From Silicimonas sp. (GTDB taxonomy: Bacteria; Pseudomonadota; Alphaproteobacteria; Rhodobacterales; Rhodobacteraceae), in assembly GCA_022826385.1 (NCBI GenBank), contig JAJDUZ010000027.1:248001-312000 (forward strand): a stretch of DNA of 64,000 nt, read 5' to 3'. A model generated the notes under the pieces. That model had not been told where the DNA came from. It searched no databases and was given only the letters and a program-made list of their open reading frames with translations. Position numbers and translations under genes: made by a program. This document shows positions 20,171-29,112 of this stretch, piece by piece. Within the stretch, counting starts at the first letter, position 1. Every line of letters starts with the position of its first letter.

Positions 20171-21815
20171 GGTCCATCGCGGTTCCAAGGGTGTCGCTCA
20201 TGCGTTCGGCCGTCGCGCGGGGCAGGGGCAGATAGGTGCCGCGCATCTCGGCGGCGAGTTTTGCAAGATCGGGTTGCGGGCGTGTGCCAAGGTCCAGAAC
20301 GAAGGACGGCATGCCAAGGGCTGCGATCCAGCGTGCCATGGTGCGTGCATCGTCGCGGGCGCGTTCCCGGTTCGCGCCACCGTCGAGCGCGATGTTTGCG
20401 CGCCCGTCGGTCAGCACTGCCAGCATCGGACTGAGGCCTTGGGCTTGTGCGCGTTCCGCCAATTCGGTTGCGGCCTTCAGGCCGTGGGCAAGGGGGGTGC
20501 CGCCCCCGCCGGGCAGCGCGGCCAGACGGCGTTTGGTCTGCACCAGCGACCGCGTGGGCGGCAGAAGAAGCTGGGCGTCTTCGCCGCGGAAGGCGATTAG
20601 GGCGACGTGGTCGCGCGACGCATAGGCGCGGGCCAGCAGCAGTTCAACGGCCCCCTTGGCCTCGCCAAGACGCGTCAGCGCGGCGGACCCTGATGCATCG
20701 ACTGCAAAGATGATCAAACGGTCGGATTTCTCTTCGAACCGTTTCAGATGAATGTCCGACGGGTAAACACGGATCGGGCCGGTTTCACTCTTACCGCGCA
20801 GGGTCTGCCACGGGGCGGCGGCGCGCAACGTGGCGACCAGATCGAGCCGGGACGTGCCATCAAGGCGACCGGGCCGTGAAGGGATCGGGCGACCGCGCCG
20901 GTTGCCGCGTTTCTTCTGGCCAGCACCCGACCCTTTGGCGCGGGGAGCGGCCCCGGCGGCCATGGTGTCCAGCATACCTTCGGGCAGCACGGCCTTGACC
21001 GCGTCGATCAGCATGTCGTCGGGCAATGTCTCGGATTGAGTGTTGGGGTTCGGGTCGGATTGCTCTTCCGGGGCGCTTGGCTCGGGCTCCTCGGGCATAG
21101 GCAACTGTGTGGCGCGCGGGGCGAGGACCAGTTCGGTTGCGACCCGGATGTCGTCCTCTTTCGGGGTGGCACGGCCGTTCAATGCGCCGTGCTGCCGGGC
21201 GGTTGCCAAGGCGAATTGTGGTGGGCGCAACGTGTCGATGCCAAGACGCGCTGCAAGCTTGGTCAGGTCGGTGATTGCCGGGTCGGTCTTCCGAGAGGAT
21301 GAGGCGGTGGCTTCGACCGAAGGATTACGCCGCTGTGCCGGCATCGGGCGCGCTTCCAGCCGACCGATGCCGTCCAGCGAGACGTGAAACGCGACACGTT
21401 CCTTCAACGCCGGCGGCGCTGTTTCGTCGGCTTCGGCGCCTTCGTCCAGAAGAACCAGTGTCAGCGCCGGATCGGCGTCCATACGCGCCGCGATCAACGC
21501 AGCCATGTCGGGCGGGCAGCGTTCGGCCATGCTCAGAAGCACCGTGCCGCCGCCATCCAGCAGGCCGCTCGACCGGGTGAGTTGCCCGGTTGCAAGGGTC
21601 TGCGCGAAGTCGAGCCCGCCCAGCAGCGCGTCGCGGGACATGGCGGGATGCAGTTTGCGCACGGGGCCAAGATGCTTGACTATAGCTTCGACAAACACGT
21701 CGCGCACCGGGCCGGACCGCGCCCGGATCACCATGCCGCGCAGCCGGGTTGGATCGTTTGCCAGCAATGTAAGCGCCAGCGTCGCGCGCGCCCAAGCCGA
21801 TTGACCGGGGCTCAC
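20154..21815 (-). CDS. bchD: Magnesium chelatase subunit D
   Basis: BchD, 553 residues, forms the AAA+ platform with BchI that drives insertion of Mg2+ into protoporphyrin IX by BchH. The N-terminal third is a degenerate AAA+ module. A Pro/Glu-rich linker near residues 245-265 (EEPEPSAPEEQSDPNPN) follows, and the C-terminal half is a von Willebrand A domain whose MIDAS motif is DASGSA, with a later TDGRAN. The start is a GTG that overlaps the bchI stop as GTGA. It overlaps bchO downstream. Confidence 0.95.
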   Translation of the reverse strand: MSPGQSAWARATLALTLLANDPTRLRGMVIRARSGPVRDVFVEAIVKHLGPVRKLHPAMSRDALLGGLDFAQTLATGQLTRSSGLLDGGGTVLLSMAERCPPDMAALIAARMDADPALTLVLLDEGAEADETAPPALKERVAFHVSLDGIGRLEARPMPAQRRNPSVEATASSSRKTDPAITDLTKLAARLGIDTLRPPQFALATARQHGALNGRATPKEDDIRVATELVLAPRATQLPMPEEPEPSAPEEQSDPNPNTQSETLPDDMLIDAVKAVLPEGMLDTMAAGAAPRAKGSGAGQKKRGNRRGRPIPSRPGRLDGTSRLDLVATLRAAAPWQTLRGKSETGPIRVYPSDIHLKRFEEKSDRLIIFAVDASGSAALTRLGEAKGAVELLLARAYASRDHVALIAFRGEDAQLLLPPTRSLVQTKRRLAALPGGGGTPLAHGLKAATELAERAQAQGLSPMLAVLTDGRANIALDGGANRERARDDARTMARWIAALGMPSFVLDLGTRPQPDLAKLAAEMRGTYLPLPRATAERMSDTLGTAMDHGLGA

Positions 21816-22816
21816 CCCAGAACCTCGTCCACGGTGCGGGCCACACGTGTTGCCGACCCGGCCTCGTCCAGCGGGTCGCGTCGCAGGCGGTGCGACAGAG
21901 CAATTGGTGCGACTGCGCGCAGGTGGTCCCGGCTCAGGGCCGTGTCGCCCTGATAGGCGGCCAAGGCACGCCCGGCCCGCAGCAGGGTCAACTCGCCTCG
22001 TAACCCGTCAGCGCCAAGCGTGACGCAAAGCTGGGCGCAGTCTTTCAGAACCGGCTTTTTCGTCTCTATTCCGGCCAAATTCTCGCGCGCCTGAAGGATG
22101 CGGTCGCGGATCTCTTTGTCTTTCGGGCGGAAGCGGCGCAGGAAATTCCTGGGATTGGTCTCGAACGCGTCACGGCGCTTGATGACCTCGATCCGTTCTT
22201 CGATGTCATCGGGCGAACGAACTTCAACCGACAGGCCGAACCGGTCCAAGAGTTGGGGTCGCAATTCGCCCTCTTCCGGGTTGCCCGAGCCAACCAGCAC
22301 GAAGCGCGCGGGGTGTCGGATCGACAGGCCTTCGCGTTCGACCACGTTCTCGCCGGATTGGGCGACATCAAGCAAGAGATCGACGATGTGGTCCTCCAGC
22401 AGGTTCACCTCGTCGATATAGAGATACCCGCGGTTGGCCTGTGCCAGAAGACCGGGTTGAAACGCCTTTTCCCCGCGGGTCAGGGCCCGTTCGATATCCA
22501 GTGCGCCCGTGACGCGGTCCTCGGTGACGCCAAGCGGAAGGTCGACCACCGGGGTGGCACGCGAAACGGTCTCTTTCGTCTCTATTCCTGCCCAATCCGG
22601 CACTTCCTTGGGGTGTTCCGAATTGACCGGGCAGCCCTTCACGGCCGTGATCTCGGGCAAGAGAGCTGCCAGCGCGCGGACTGCGGTGCTTTTCCCCGTG
22701 CCGCGATCCCCGAAGACGAGGACGCCGCCCAGTTTCGGGTCGATCGCGGTCAGGATCATCGCACGTTTCATGTCGTCCTGGCCGACAATGGCAGAGAATG
22801 GGAAGGCAGTCGTCAT
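21812..22816 (-). CDS. bchI: Magnesium chelatase ATPase subunit I
   Basis: BchI, 334 residues, is the AAA+ ATPase of Mg-chelatase. Walker A is GDRGTGKSTAVRALAALLP. Walker B and the following acidic loop read YLYIDEVNLLEDHIVDLLLD. Sensor 1 is LVGSGNPEEGELRPQLLDRFG, and sensor 2 lies in the C-terminal helical domain. Its ATG overlaps the crtA stop by four bases, and its stop overlaps the bchD start. It is presumably transcribed from the PpsR-controlled promoter before crtA. Confidence 0.97.
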   Translation of the reverse strand: MTTAFPFSAIVGQDDMKRAMILTAIDPKLGGVLVFGDRGTGKSTAVRALAALLPEITAVKGCPVNSEHPKEVPDWAGIETKETVSRATPVVDLPLGVTEDRVTGALDIERALTRGEKAFQPGLLAQANRGYLYIDEVNLLEDHIVDLLLDVAQSGENVVEREGLSIRHPARFVLVGSGNPEEGELRPQLLDRFGLSVEVRSPDDIEERIEVIKRRDAFETNPRNFLRRFRPKDKEIRDRILQARENLAGIETKKPVLKDCAQLCVTLGADGLRGELTLLRAGRALAAYQGDTALSRDHLRAVAPIALSHRLRRDPLDEAGSATRVARTVDEVLG

Positions 22817-23535
22817 GTGGTAGGCAGTTCTTTCAAGGGGCTGTCGCCGTTCCAGCTGCCTTCGTCGCCGATGATGCGGAACCGGGCATAGAGCTCTTCG
22901 CGAAACCAGTTGCCCTCGCGCACGGCTTCAATGGCCTTGGCATGGGGTCCGGTCTTGTCACGGGCGAAAGCGGCCATGGTCGAGGTGTTGGGCCAGATCG
23001 AGAACGTGACCTGGTGGAAGAAGGGGACTTCACCGATCCCGATCTTGAAGGCGACGTCGTCGTTTTGGCCAATGGCGCGGCTGATATCGGGGGCCTGCTT
23101 CCAGAAGCGCATGACGGCGGTCGGCCGAAGCGTCGCGCGGGTCAGGGCCGCAAGCGGGCCGTGATAGCCGGGCGAGGTCACCGTGAAGGGCGCCACGCCG
23201 GACCACGCGCCCCAGCTGGAGACCGGGGTCAGGAAGACAGTCCAGTTCTCGGTCGCTTTTGCGCGGTAACGTTCGAAAATGGGTTCGTCCCGAAGGGCCG
23301 AGCGCGCGGTGTCTTCGTCGGGCCAGACACAGAGGATGCCGTAAACATGCGTGTTGGGCTTAGGCGTGAATCCCTCGCCAGTGCCCGAACCACACAGCTT
23401 CCAGAACCGCAGCCCGTCGACCCGCGCCAGATGCGGGCGTGCAAGCCCCATCATCGCAAAGGCCCAAAGCCGCGCGGCAACGCTTTCAAAGCGAAACAGG
23501 GTCAGCGTGACGGTTTGGATGGCGGGCTCTCCCAA
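22813..23535 (-). CDS. crtA: Spheroidene monooxygenase
   Basis: CrtA, 240 residues, oxidises spheroidene to spheroidenone, the red keto-carotenoid made by these bacteria in oxygen. Family blocks are obvious: LWAFAMMGLARPHLARVDGL, FWKLCGSGTGEGFTPKPN, RPTAVMRFWKQAP and GEVPFFHQVTFSIWPN. The only in-frame start compatible with the conserved N-terminus is a TTG at 23535, preceded by an in-frame stop three codons earlier. There is no good Shine-Dalgarno, and a PpsR operator ends only four bases upstream. It heads the crtA-bchI-bchD-bchO operon, divergent from crtI. Confidence 0.93.
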   Translation of the reverse strand: MGEPAIQTVTLTLFRFESVAARLWAFAMMGLARPHLARVDGLRFWKLCGSGTGEGFTPKPNTHVYGILCVWPDEDTARSALRDEPIFERYRAKATENWTVFLTPVSSWGAWSGVAPFTVTSPGYHGPLAALTRATLRPTAVMRFWKQAPDISRAIGQNDDVAFKIGIGEVPFFHQVTFSIWPNTSTMAAFARDKTGPHAKAIEAVREGNWFREELYARFRIIGDEGSWNGDSPLKELPTT

Positions 23536-23539
23536 GCAC

Positions 23540-23557
23540 TGTCAACTTTCACTTACA
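23540..23557. promoter_or_regulatory. PpsR operator, crtA-proximal
   Basis: TGT-N12-ACA palindrome (TGTCAACTTTCACTTACA) four bases from the crtA start codon. It exactly matches the PpsR/CrtJ consensus that represses bch and crt genes in oxygen and light. Confidence 0.85.
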
Positions 23558-23580
23558 GTTTCGGCGAAGTGATGGATGAT

Positions 23581-23598
23581 TGTCAATTTAAACTGACA
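23581..23598. promoter_or_regulatory. PpsR operator, crtI-proximal
   Basis: TGTCAATTTAAACTGACA, an exact TGT-N12-ACA operator 17 bases before the crtI ATG. Its centre is 41 bp from that of the crtA-proximal site, about four helical turns, which suits cooperative binding of PpsR tetramers across the divergent promoters. Confidence 0.88.
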
Positions 23599-23615
23599 GG
23601 TATAGCGTCAAGTAT

Positions 23616-25160
23616 ATGACACGGTCGGATCCCACTCTTTCCGCGCTGATTCCATCGGCCACCGCCCCGCGTGCAGTCGTGATTGGCGCCGGTTTGGGCG
23701 GTCTTGCCGCCGCCATGCGCCTTGGGGCCAAGGGCTATCGCGTGACGGTGATCGACAAGCTTGATGGTCCAGGCGGGCGCGGATCCGCGATTGTGAAGGA
23801 CGGTCATCGGTTCGATCTGGGGCCGACAATCGTCACTGTTCCAAAGGTTTTCCGCGAACTATGGGCCGCCTGTGGCCGCGATTTTGATGCCGAGGTCGAT
23901 CTTCGCGCCATGGATCCCTTCTATGAGATTCGCTGGCCCGATGGCTCGGTCTTTACCGCGCGGCAGGATACGGGCGCCATGCGGGCCGAGGTCGCAAGGC
24001 TCTCACCCGGTGACGCCAAGGGGTATGATCGGTTCCTGAAAGACAGCGAAGCCCGTTATTCCTTCGGATTCGAGGATCTTGGCCGCCGGTCGATGCACAA
24101 GCTTTGGGACCTGATCAAGGTTCTGCCCCGCTTCGCCATGTTGCGCGCAGACCGTTCGGTGGCCTCGCACGCCGCCAAGCGTTTCAAGGACCCGCGCCTG
24201 CAGATGGCGTTTTCCTTCCATCCCCTGTTCATCGGTGGCGACCCGTTCCGGGTGACGTCGATGTATATTCTTGTGAGCCATCTCGAAAAGGAATTCGGCG
24301 TTCACTATGCCATTGGCGGTGTCGAGGCGATCGCCAAGGCGATGACCCGCGTGATCGAAGAACAGGGCGGACGTGTCCGGTTCGGTGTCGAGGCGGATGA
24401 AATCCTTGTCGACAAGGGGCGCGCGCGCGGCGTGAAGCTGGAGACCGGCGAGTTGGTAACAGCCGATGTCGTCGTGTCCAATGCCGATAGCGGGCACACC
24501 TATGACCGGCTTTTGCGAAACCACGCGAAGACGCGCTGGACCCCGGCCCGGCTGAAGCGGACGCGGTGGTCGATGGGCCTGTTCGTCTGGTATTTCGGGA
24601 CGAAAGGCACGCGCAACATGTGGTCTGATGTCGGTCACCACACGATCCTGAACGGGCCGCGCTACAAGGGGTTGGTCGACGACATCTTCATCAAGGGCAA
24701 GCTGGCGGACGACATGAGCCTTTACGTGCACCGGCCCAGCGTCACTGACCCGACCGTCGCACCTGAGGGCGACGACACGTTCTATGCCCTCAGCCCCGTG
24801 CCGCATCTGGGCCATGACAATGGTGTCGACTGGACCGAGATGGCCGAGACCTATCGCGCCAAGGTGCAAAGCGTTCTGGAAGACCAGCTTTTGCCCGGTT
24901 TAGGCGCGCATTTGACGGCGTCCGAGGTGTTCACGCCCGAGACCTTCCGCGACCGTTACCTGTCACCGCTTGGGGCCGGGTTCTCGATTGAGCCGCGTAT
25001 CCTGCAAAGTGCGTGGTTCCGGCCTCACAATGTCAGCGAGGAGCTGCCCGGCCTGTATCTTGCCGGGGCGGGCACGCATCCCGGTGCCGGTCTGCCGGGT
25101 GTGATTTCCAGTGCCGAGGTTCTGGCGCAACTGGTGCCGGATCCGGAGGTGGTTTCATGA
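23616..25160 (+). CDS. crtI: Phytoene desaturase (neurosporene-forming)
   Basis: CrtI, 514 residues, performs the successive desaturations of phytoene, to neurosporene in spheroidene-pathway bacteria. The FAD-binding motif VVIGAGLGGLAAAMRLGAKG lies at about residues 21-40, followed by PGGRGSAIVKDGHRFDLGPT. The C-terminal bacterial-type desaturase signature is LPGLYLAGAGTHPGAGLPGV. It is membrane associated. The ATG at 23616 follows a PpsR operator. The stop overlaps the crtB ATG as ATGA, so crtI, crtB and tspO form one operon. Confidence 0.97.
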   Translation: MTRSDPTLSALIPSATAPRAVVIGAGLGGLAAAMRLGAKGYRVTVIDKLDGPGGRGSAIVKDGHRFDLGPTIVTVPKVFRELWAACGRDFDAEVDLRAMDPFYEIRWPDGSVFTARQDTGAMRAEVARLSPGDAKGYDRFLKDSEARYSFGFEDLGRRSMHKLWDLIKVLPRFAMLRADRSVASHAAKRFKDPRLQMAFSFHPLFIGGDPFRVTSMYILVSHLEKEFGVHYAIGGVEAIAKAMTRVIEEQGGRVRFGVEADEILVDKGRARGVKLETGELVTADVVVSNADSGHTYDRLLRNHAKTRWTPARLKRTRWSMGLFVWYFGTKGTRNMWSDVGHHTILNGPRYKGLVDDIFIKGKLADDMSLYVHRPSVTDPTVAPEGDDTFYALSPVPHLGHDNGVDWTEMAETYRAKVQSVLEDQLLPGLGAHLTASEVFTPETFRDRYLSPLGAGFSIEPRILQSAWFRPHNVSEELPGLYLAGAGTHPGAGLPGVISSAEVLAQLVPDPEVVS

Positions 25161-26179
25161 TCAATCGCGCGGACATGGAGTATTGCCGCGAGGCGATCCG
25201 GCATGGGTCGCTGTCGTTCCACGCGGCCTCGCGGTTGCTGCCTGCCAAGGTGCGAGATCCCGCGCTTGCGCTTTATGCGTTCTGCCGCTTGGCCGATGAC
25301 GAGGTCGATCTGTCCAGCCGGAAGAAAGCCGCTGTCGATGATCTGCGCGAGCGGTTGGAACTGGTCTATGCCGGGCGGCCACGCGATGCTGCGCCGGATC
25401 GCGCGTTTACCGACGTGATCGGCATGTTCGACATGCCGCGTGCTTTGCCTGAAGCGCTGCTGGAAGGCCTCGCTTGGGATGCCGACATGCGGCAATACGA
25501 AACGCTGTCGGAACTGACGGACTACAGCGCGCGGGTCGCCAGCGCCGTGGGTGTTATGATGTGTGTCCTGATGCGCGTGCGGGACCGTCACGCCTTGGCG
25601 CGCGCTGCCGATCTGGGCGTGGCGATGCAGTTGACCAATATTGCCCGCGACGTGGGTGAAGACGCGTTGGAGAAACGTCTTTATCTGCCGAAGGAGTGGC
25701 TGGAACACGCGGGCATCGACCCGGACGCGTTCCTGCGCGACCCACAAGGCACCAAGGCGGTGCGCGCCATGGTCAAACGTCTGCTGATCGAGGCGGAACG
25801 CCTGTACGTGCGCTCGGAAGCGGGAATCGGGGCGCTGCCGCTGGCGACGCGGCCCGGCATCTTTGCCGCACGGTTCATCTATGCTGCCATTGGCACCAAG
25901 CTCCGGTCGATGGGGCACAACTCGATCGCGGCGCGCGCGGTCACGTCGAAGTCGCAGAAACTGACACTCGCTGGCTGGTCCCTTGCGCGGACCTCAATGA
26001 CAGTCGTCATGCCGCGATCGCCGATGATCCACGCCAAACCGCTGCCTGAAACGGCTTTTCTGGTGGATGCAGCCGCGCATCCGGACCCGGCGCATTGGAG
26101 CGACGGATTGACCGACGCGCTTGCAAGCCTAAAACAGCAAGACCTGCGCCGCGCGGCGCAAAACAAGACGAGCGCCTGA
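25157..26179 (+). CDS. crtB: Phytoene synthase
   Basis: CrtB, 340 residues, condenses two geranylgeranyl diphosphates to phytoene, the first committed carotenoid step. The first aspartate-rich motif is FCRLADDEVD near residue 50. The second is QLTNIARDVGEDALEKRLYLP near residues 158-178. The ATG at 25157 overlaps the crtI stop. The frame is open further upstream, but that part lies wholly inside crtI. Its own stop overlaps the tspO start by one base. Confidence 0.97.
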   Translation: MINRADMEYCREAIRHGSLSFHAASRLLPAKVRDPALALYAFCRLADDEVDLSSRKKAAVDDLRERLELVYAGRPRDAAPDRAFTDVIGMFDMPRALPEALLEGLAWDADMRQYETLSELTDYSARVASAVGVMMCVLMRVRDRHALARAADLGVAMQLTNIARDVGEDALEKRLYLPKEWLEHAGIDPDAFLRDPQGTKAVRAMVKRLLIEAERLYVRSEAGIGALPLATRPGIFAARFIYAAIGTKLRSMGHNSIAARAVTSKSQKLTLAGWSLARTSMTVVMPRSPMIHAKPLPETAFLVDAAAHPDPAHWSDGLTDALASLKQQDLRRAAQNKTSA

Positions 26180-26640
26180 TGTTCTGGGTCTATTTTGGTG
26201 TCTTTCTGTGTGCTTGCGCTGCGGCGGGCACGACCGGGGGAATGTTCCCGCCGGGCGAGTGGTATCGGTCTTTGAAGAAGCCGTCCTGGACGCCGCCAAA
26301 CTGGTTGTTCCCGGTGGCATGGACGACGCTTTACCTTTGCATGTCGCTTGCCGGGGCGCGCGTCGCCGGTCTGGATGGCAGCGGCCTGGCCCTGGCCCTT
26401 TGGGCGTTGCAGATCGCGCTGAACACGCTGTGGACGCCCATCTTCTTTGGATTGCAGAACATCAAGGGCGGCATGGCTGTGTTGGCCGGACTTTGGCTTT
26501 CGGTGTTCGCCTGCATGATCGCCATGTGGTCGCTGGACTGGGTCGCGGGTGTCCTGTTCCTGCCCTATCTGGCATGGGTCTCAACCGCGGGCGCCTTGAA
26601 CTGGTCGGTGATGCAACTCAACCCCGAGAAAGCCGCTTAG
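26179..26640 (+). CDS. tspO: TspO/MBR family tryptophan-rich sensory protein
   Basis: TspO, 153 residues, is an outer-membrane or membrane five-helix tetrapyrrole-binding protein that in Rhodobacter dampens photosynthesis-gene expression in oxygen. Features of the family are visible: GMFPPGEWYRSLKKPSWTPP near residues 20-40, WTTLYLCMSLAGARV, and the tryptophan-rich helix NTLWTPIFFGLQN. The ATG overlaps the crtB stop (TGATG). The gene is convergent with crtC, and the two coding ends overlap by four bases. Its place inside the carotenoid operon links porphyrin sensing to pigment synthesis. Confidence 0.93.
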   Translation: MFWVYFGVFLCACAAAGTTGGMFPPGEWYRSLKKPSWTPPNWLFPVAWTTLYLCMSLAGARVAGLDGSGLALALWALQIALNTLWTPIFFGLQNIKGGMAVLAGLWLSVFACMIAMWSLDWVAGVLFLPYLAWVSTAGALNWSVMQLNPEKAA

Positions 26641-27551
26641 AACGTCCAGTTTCGCCGTCGCGGGACGCGCACGGCAATCATTGGCATCAACAGGTTTGAA
26701 CGGAAGCGCCGCAGGTCCAGCGCCTCGTGGACGCCAACCGTCTCGCGCCCGTCAAGACACGTGCGGACCATCGAGCGCGTATAGAACGGCGCGTCCAGCA
26801 TCGCCATCGCCTGATGCGGTTTATAGCCTCGGTCAGCCCGCGTTTCACGGGCGACCGCCCAGAGAGACCGGCGGAACCGTGTTTTTGGCGGTGCGGCGGT
26901 TGACCTGACTTCGCCGTTCTTGCTGAAGGTCAGGGCGGTGGCCAGCTCGCTGCCGTCACGACGGCGCGCGTCATAGAAACAGGTCGCGCCGGATTTGGTC
27001 GGGTAGCGCCCCCATGTCCACGTGTCGAAGTCGGCTTCCAGTGCGCGCGTGCCGAAATTGGCGTCGAAATACCCGTGCCCGTCCCATTGCCATCCGGGCG
27101 CTTCCAGATCGACACGGATGTCCGAGACCGGGGCGAAGGGGCGCCAGATATGGGCGTTGTCTTCGGTCAGCGCGACCTCGGCTTCAGTGATTGCCGCGGG
27201 GGTCAGGGTGATCCGGCCACGAACACGCGAGACCAGAGGCAGCGCGCCGATCTCGTCGATGTCGATGGTCAGCTGCTTGCCATCCCAAGTAAGGGACGAC
27301 GGGCCGACCGTGAAGCTGGTCTCGGATTGGCGCAGTGCCGGCCTGCCCCGGTCGGTCATGGTGAAGCGGCCGCCGGGGCCATAGGTGGCGACGTTGATGC
27401 AGACGTGTTCATGCGGGTCGCGCCGGCCAGACCAGCGGTACCATGGCGAGAAGACGGAGCCGATGAACGCGATGACCGACACGGCGCGTTTGCCGTCATT
27501 GCTGATCCCGTCGATGTACCACCATGCATAGCCGTCGCGCTCGACGGTCAG
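26637..27551 (-). CDS. crtC: Hydroxyneurosporene synthase (carotenoid 1,2-hydratase)
   Basis: CrtC, about 304 residues, hydrates neurosporene at C-1,2 to hydroxyneurosporene. The characteristic N-terminal block GYAWWYIDGISNDGKRAVSV and FIGSVFSPWYRWSGRRDP are present, as is a WQWDGHGYFDANFGTRALE region. No ATG, GTG or TTG lies between the start of homology and the body of crtD. The best-placed codon is a CTG at 27551 that overlaps the crtD stop as CTGA, mirroring the ATGA overlaps elsewhere, so a CTG start is proposed. Starting instead at a standard codon would extend far into crtD and add about 100 unrelated residues. Confidence 0.85.
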   Translation of the reverse strand: MTVERDGYAWWYIDGISNDGKRAVSVIAFIGSVFSPWYRWSGRRDPHEHVCINVATYGPGGRFTMTDRGRPALRQSETSFTVGPSSLTWDGKQLTIDIDEIGALPLVSRVRGRITLTPAAITEAEVALTEDNAHIWRPFAPVSDIRVDLEAPGWQWDGHGYFDANFGTRALEADFDTWTWGRYPTKSGATCFYDARRRDGSELATALTFSKNGEVRSTAAPPKTRFRRSLWAVARETRADRGYKPHQAMAMLDAPFYTRSMVRTCLDGRETVGVHEALDLRRFRSNLLMPMIAVRVPRRRNWTF

Positions 27552-29041
27552 GTCGAAACGTGGTCCTGCAAGATCGCCTCGGCCGCGTGCTTGCCGGAAA
27601 GCGCCGCCATTGGAACACCCGCGCCCGGATGCGTTCCGCCCCCCGCCAGATAAAGGCCCTTGATCGCGGTCCGCGCCCGCGGGCGCTTCAAGGCTGCCGT
27701 CATGCCGTGGGGCGTCTGACCGTAGAGTGACCCCGCGCTGCCGGGGAACAGGGTTTCGAAAGTCTTTGGCGTCGCCAGGGTCGAGGTCGGCGGCGCCGGG
27801 TCGAATGTCACGCCGAAGCGGGCGAGTGTCTGAAAGGTCGTTTGGCGGCATCGGTCTTCCTCGTCTGGTCTTGGGGTCGCGTCGGTCAATGGCGCTGCGT
27901 TCAGTATGATCTCGAACCGTTCCGGGCCTTCGGGTGTGGCAGTGCGGGTGCCCCGGTCTTCGGCGCAAAGATAGATCGTCGGGTCGTCGGGCATGGCCCC
28001 ACCGGCAAGGTCCTCGAACTCGGCGGTCGCTGATGCGCCGAAGAAGACGTTGTGGTGCGCCAAGGGACGGTTGCTGGTGGCGCGGGCGGCAAAGCTCCAG
28101 ACCCGCGCGGACAGGCTGCGGTCTTCCGACTTTGCCTGACTTGCGACCGGCGAAACCGAGGAGCCCAGCAATCCGGTGGCCAAAGCTCGGGGGTCACCTG
28201 CAAAGATGACGACATCTGCGTCCACGCGATCCCCGGACGACAGCGTCACGCCGCTTGCGCGGTCTTTGGTGGTGACAATCTCGGCCACAGGCGTTGCAAG
28301 ACGCAGCGTGCCCCCCATGGCCTGAAACCGTTCGGCAAGGGCATGGGCCAAAGCGTGCATTCCGCCCTGAACGCGCCAGACACCAGACGCCTCTGCGTGC
28401 CAGATGAGTGACAGAAGCGCGGGCGCGGCCAGAGGCGACCCGCCAACATAGGTTGCATAGCGGCCAAAGAGCTGCACAAGCCGCCGATCGCTGAAGCGGC
28501 GGGCCAGATGGGCGCGCAACTTGGCCAGCGGGGACAGGACCAAGAGATGTTTCGGGTGCGTCAAGGACACTTTTGCGAGATCCAGAACGCGTGGATCCGC
28601 ATTTTCCATCATCGGGGCGCGGAACATCTCGAACAGCTCAGTGGCCTCGGCGGTGAAGCGACGAAACTCGTTGGCAGACAGGCGGCCGGCAAACCGCTCG
28701 ATGGCGTCGGCGTTCTGGTCCGTGTCGATCGTTAGGTCCAGCATGCTGCCGTCAGGCCAGAAATGACGGGCCAGCAGCGGTTCGGCAATCAGCGTGACAT
28801 GGTCTTCCAGCCGAGCCCCGGTCACGGCAAAGAGGTCGTCGAACACGTGGCGCATCGTCAAAACGGTCGGGCCTGCATCGACTGGGCCCGCGTCTGACGG
28901 CACGGCACGCATCTTGCCACCGGGCCAGGGATGCGTGTCGAAGAGCATTACGCTGTGCCCGGCAGATTGCAGCCGAAGCGCGGCGGCAAGGCCACCCACC
29001 CCGGCGCCAACGACGAGGGTTTTCGTCGCCGGTTCCTTCAT
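27548..29041 (-). CDS. crtD: Methoxyneurosporene/hydroxyneurosporene dehydrogenase
   Basis: CrtD, about 497 residues from the ATG at 29041, is a CrtI-type FAD desaturase that introduces the C-3,4 double bond on the way to spheroidene. The FAD motif is TLVVGAGVGGLAAALRLQSAGH, followed by PWPGGKMRAVPSDAG. The C-terminal signature GLYLAGGGTHPGAGVPMAAL matches the desaturase family. Longer starts at 29059 or 29131 exist; 29041 places the Rossmann motif near the N-terminus as in relatives. Two PpsR operators lie upstream, shared with crtE. Its stop overlaps the proposed crtC start. Confidence 0.94.
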   Translation of the reverse strand: MKEPATKTLVVGAGVGGLAAALRLQSAGHSVMLFDTHPWPGGKMRAVPSDAGPVDAGPTVLTMRHVFDDLFAVTGARLEDHVTLIAEPLLARHFWPDGSMLDLTIDTDQNADAIERFAGRLSANEFRRFTAEATELFEMFRAPMMENADPRVLDLAKVSLTHPKHLLVLSPLAKLRAHLARRFSDRRLVQLFGRYATYVGGSPLAAPALLSLIWHAEASGVWRVQGGMHALAHALAERFQAMGGTLRLATPVAEIVTTKDRASGVTLSSGDRVDADVVIFAGDPRALATGLLGSSVSPVASQAKSEDRSLSARVWSFAARATSNRPLAHHNVFFGASATAEFEDLAGGAMPDDPTIYLCAEDRGTRTATPEGPERFEIILNAAPLTDATPRPDEEDRCRQTTFQTLARFGVTFDPAPPTSTLATPKTFETLFPGSAGSLYGQTPHGMTAALKRPRARTAIKGLYLAGGGTHPGAGVPMAALSGKHAAEAILQDHVST

Positions 29042-29088
29042 CTTGTCCGCGTCGAACATGGTGGAATTGTTGACTCCGGGCACAAGAC

Positions 29089-29106
29089 TGTCCAGTGTAA
29101 TTGACA
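29089..29106. promoter_or_regulatory. PpsR operator, crtD-proximal
   Basis: TGTCCAGTGTAATTGACA, an exact TGT-N12-ACA match between divergent crtD and crtE. Only six bases separate it from the next operator. The TTGACA at its right end could serve as a -35 element. Confidence 0.87.
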
Positions 29107-29112
29107 CATATA

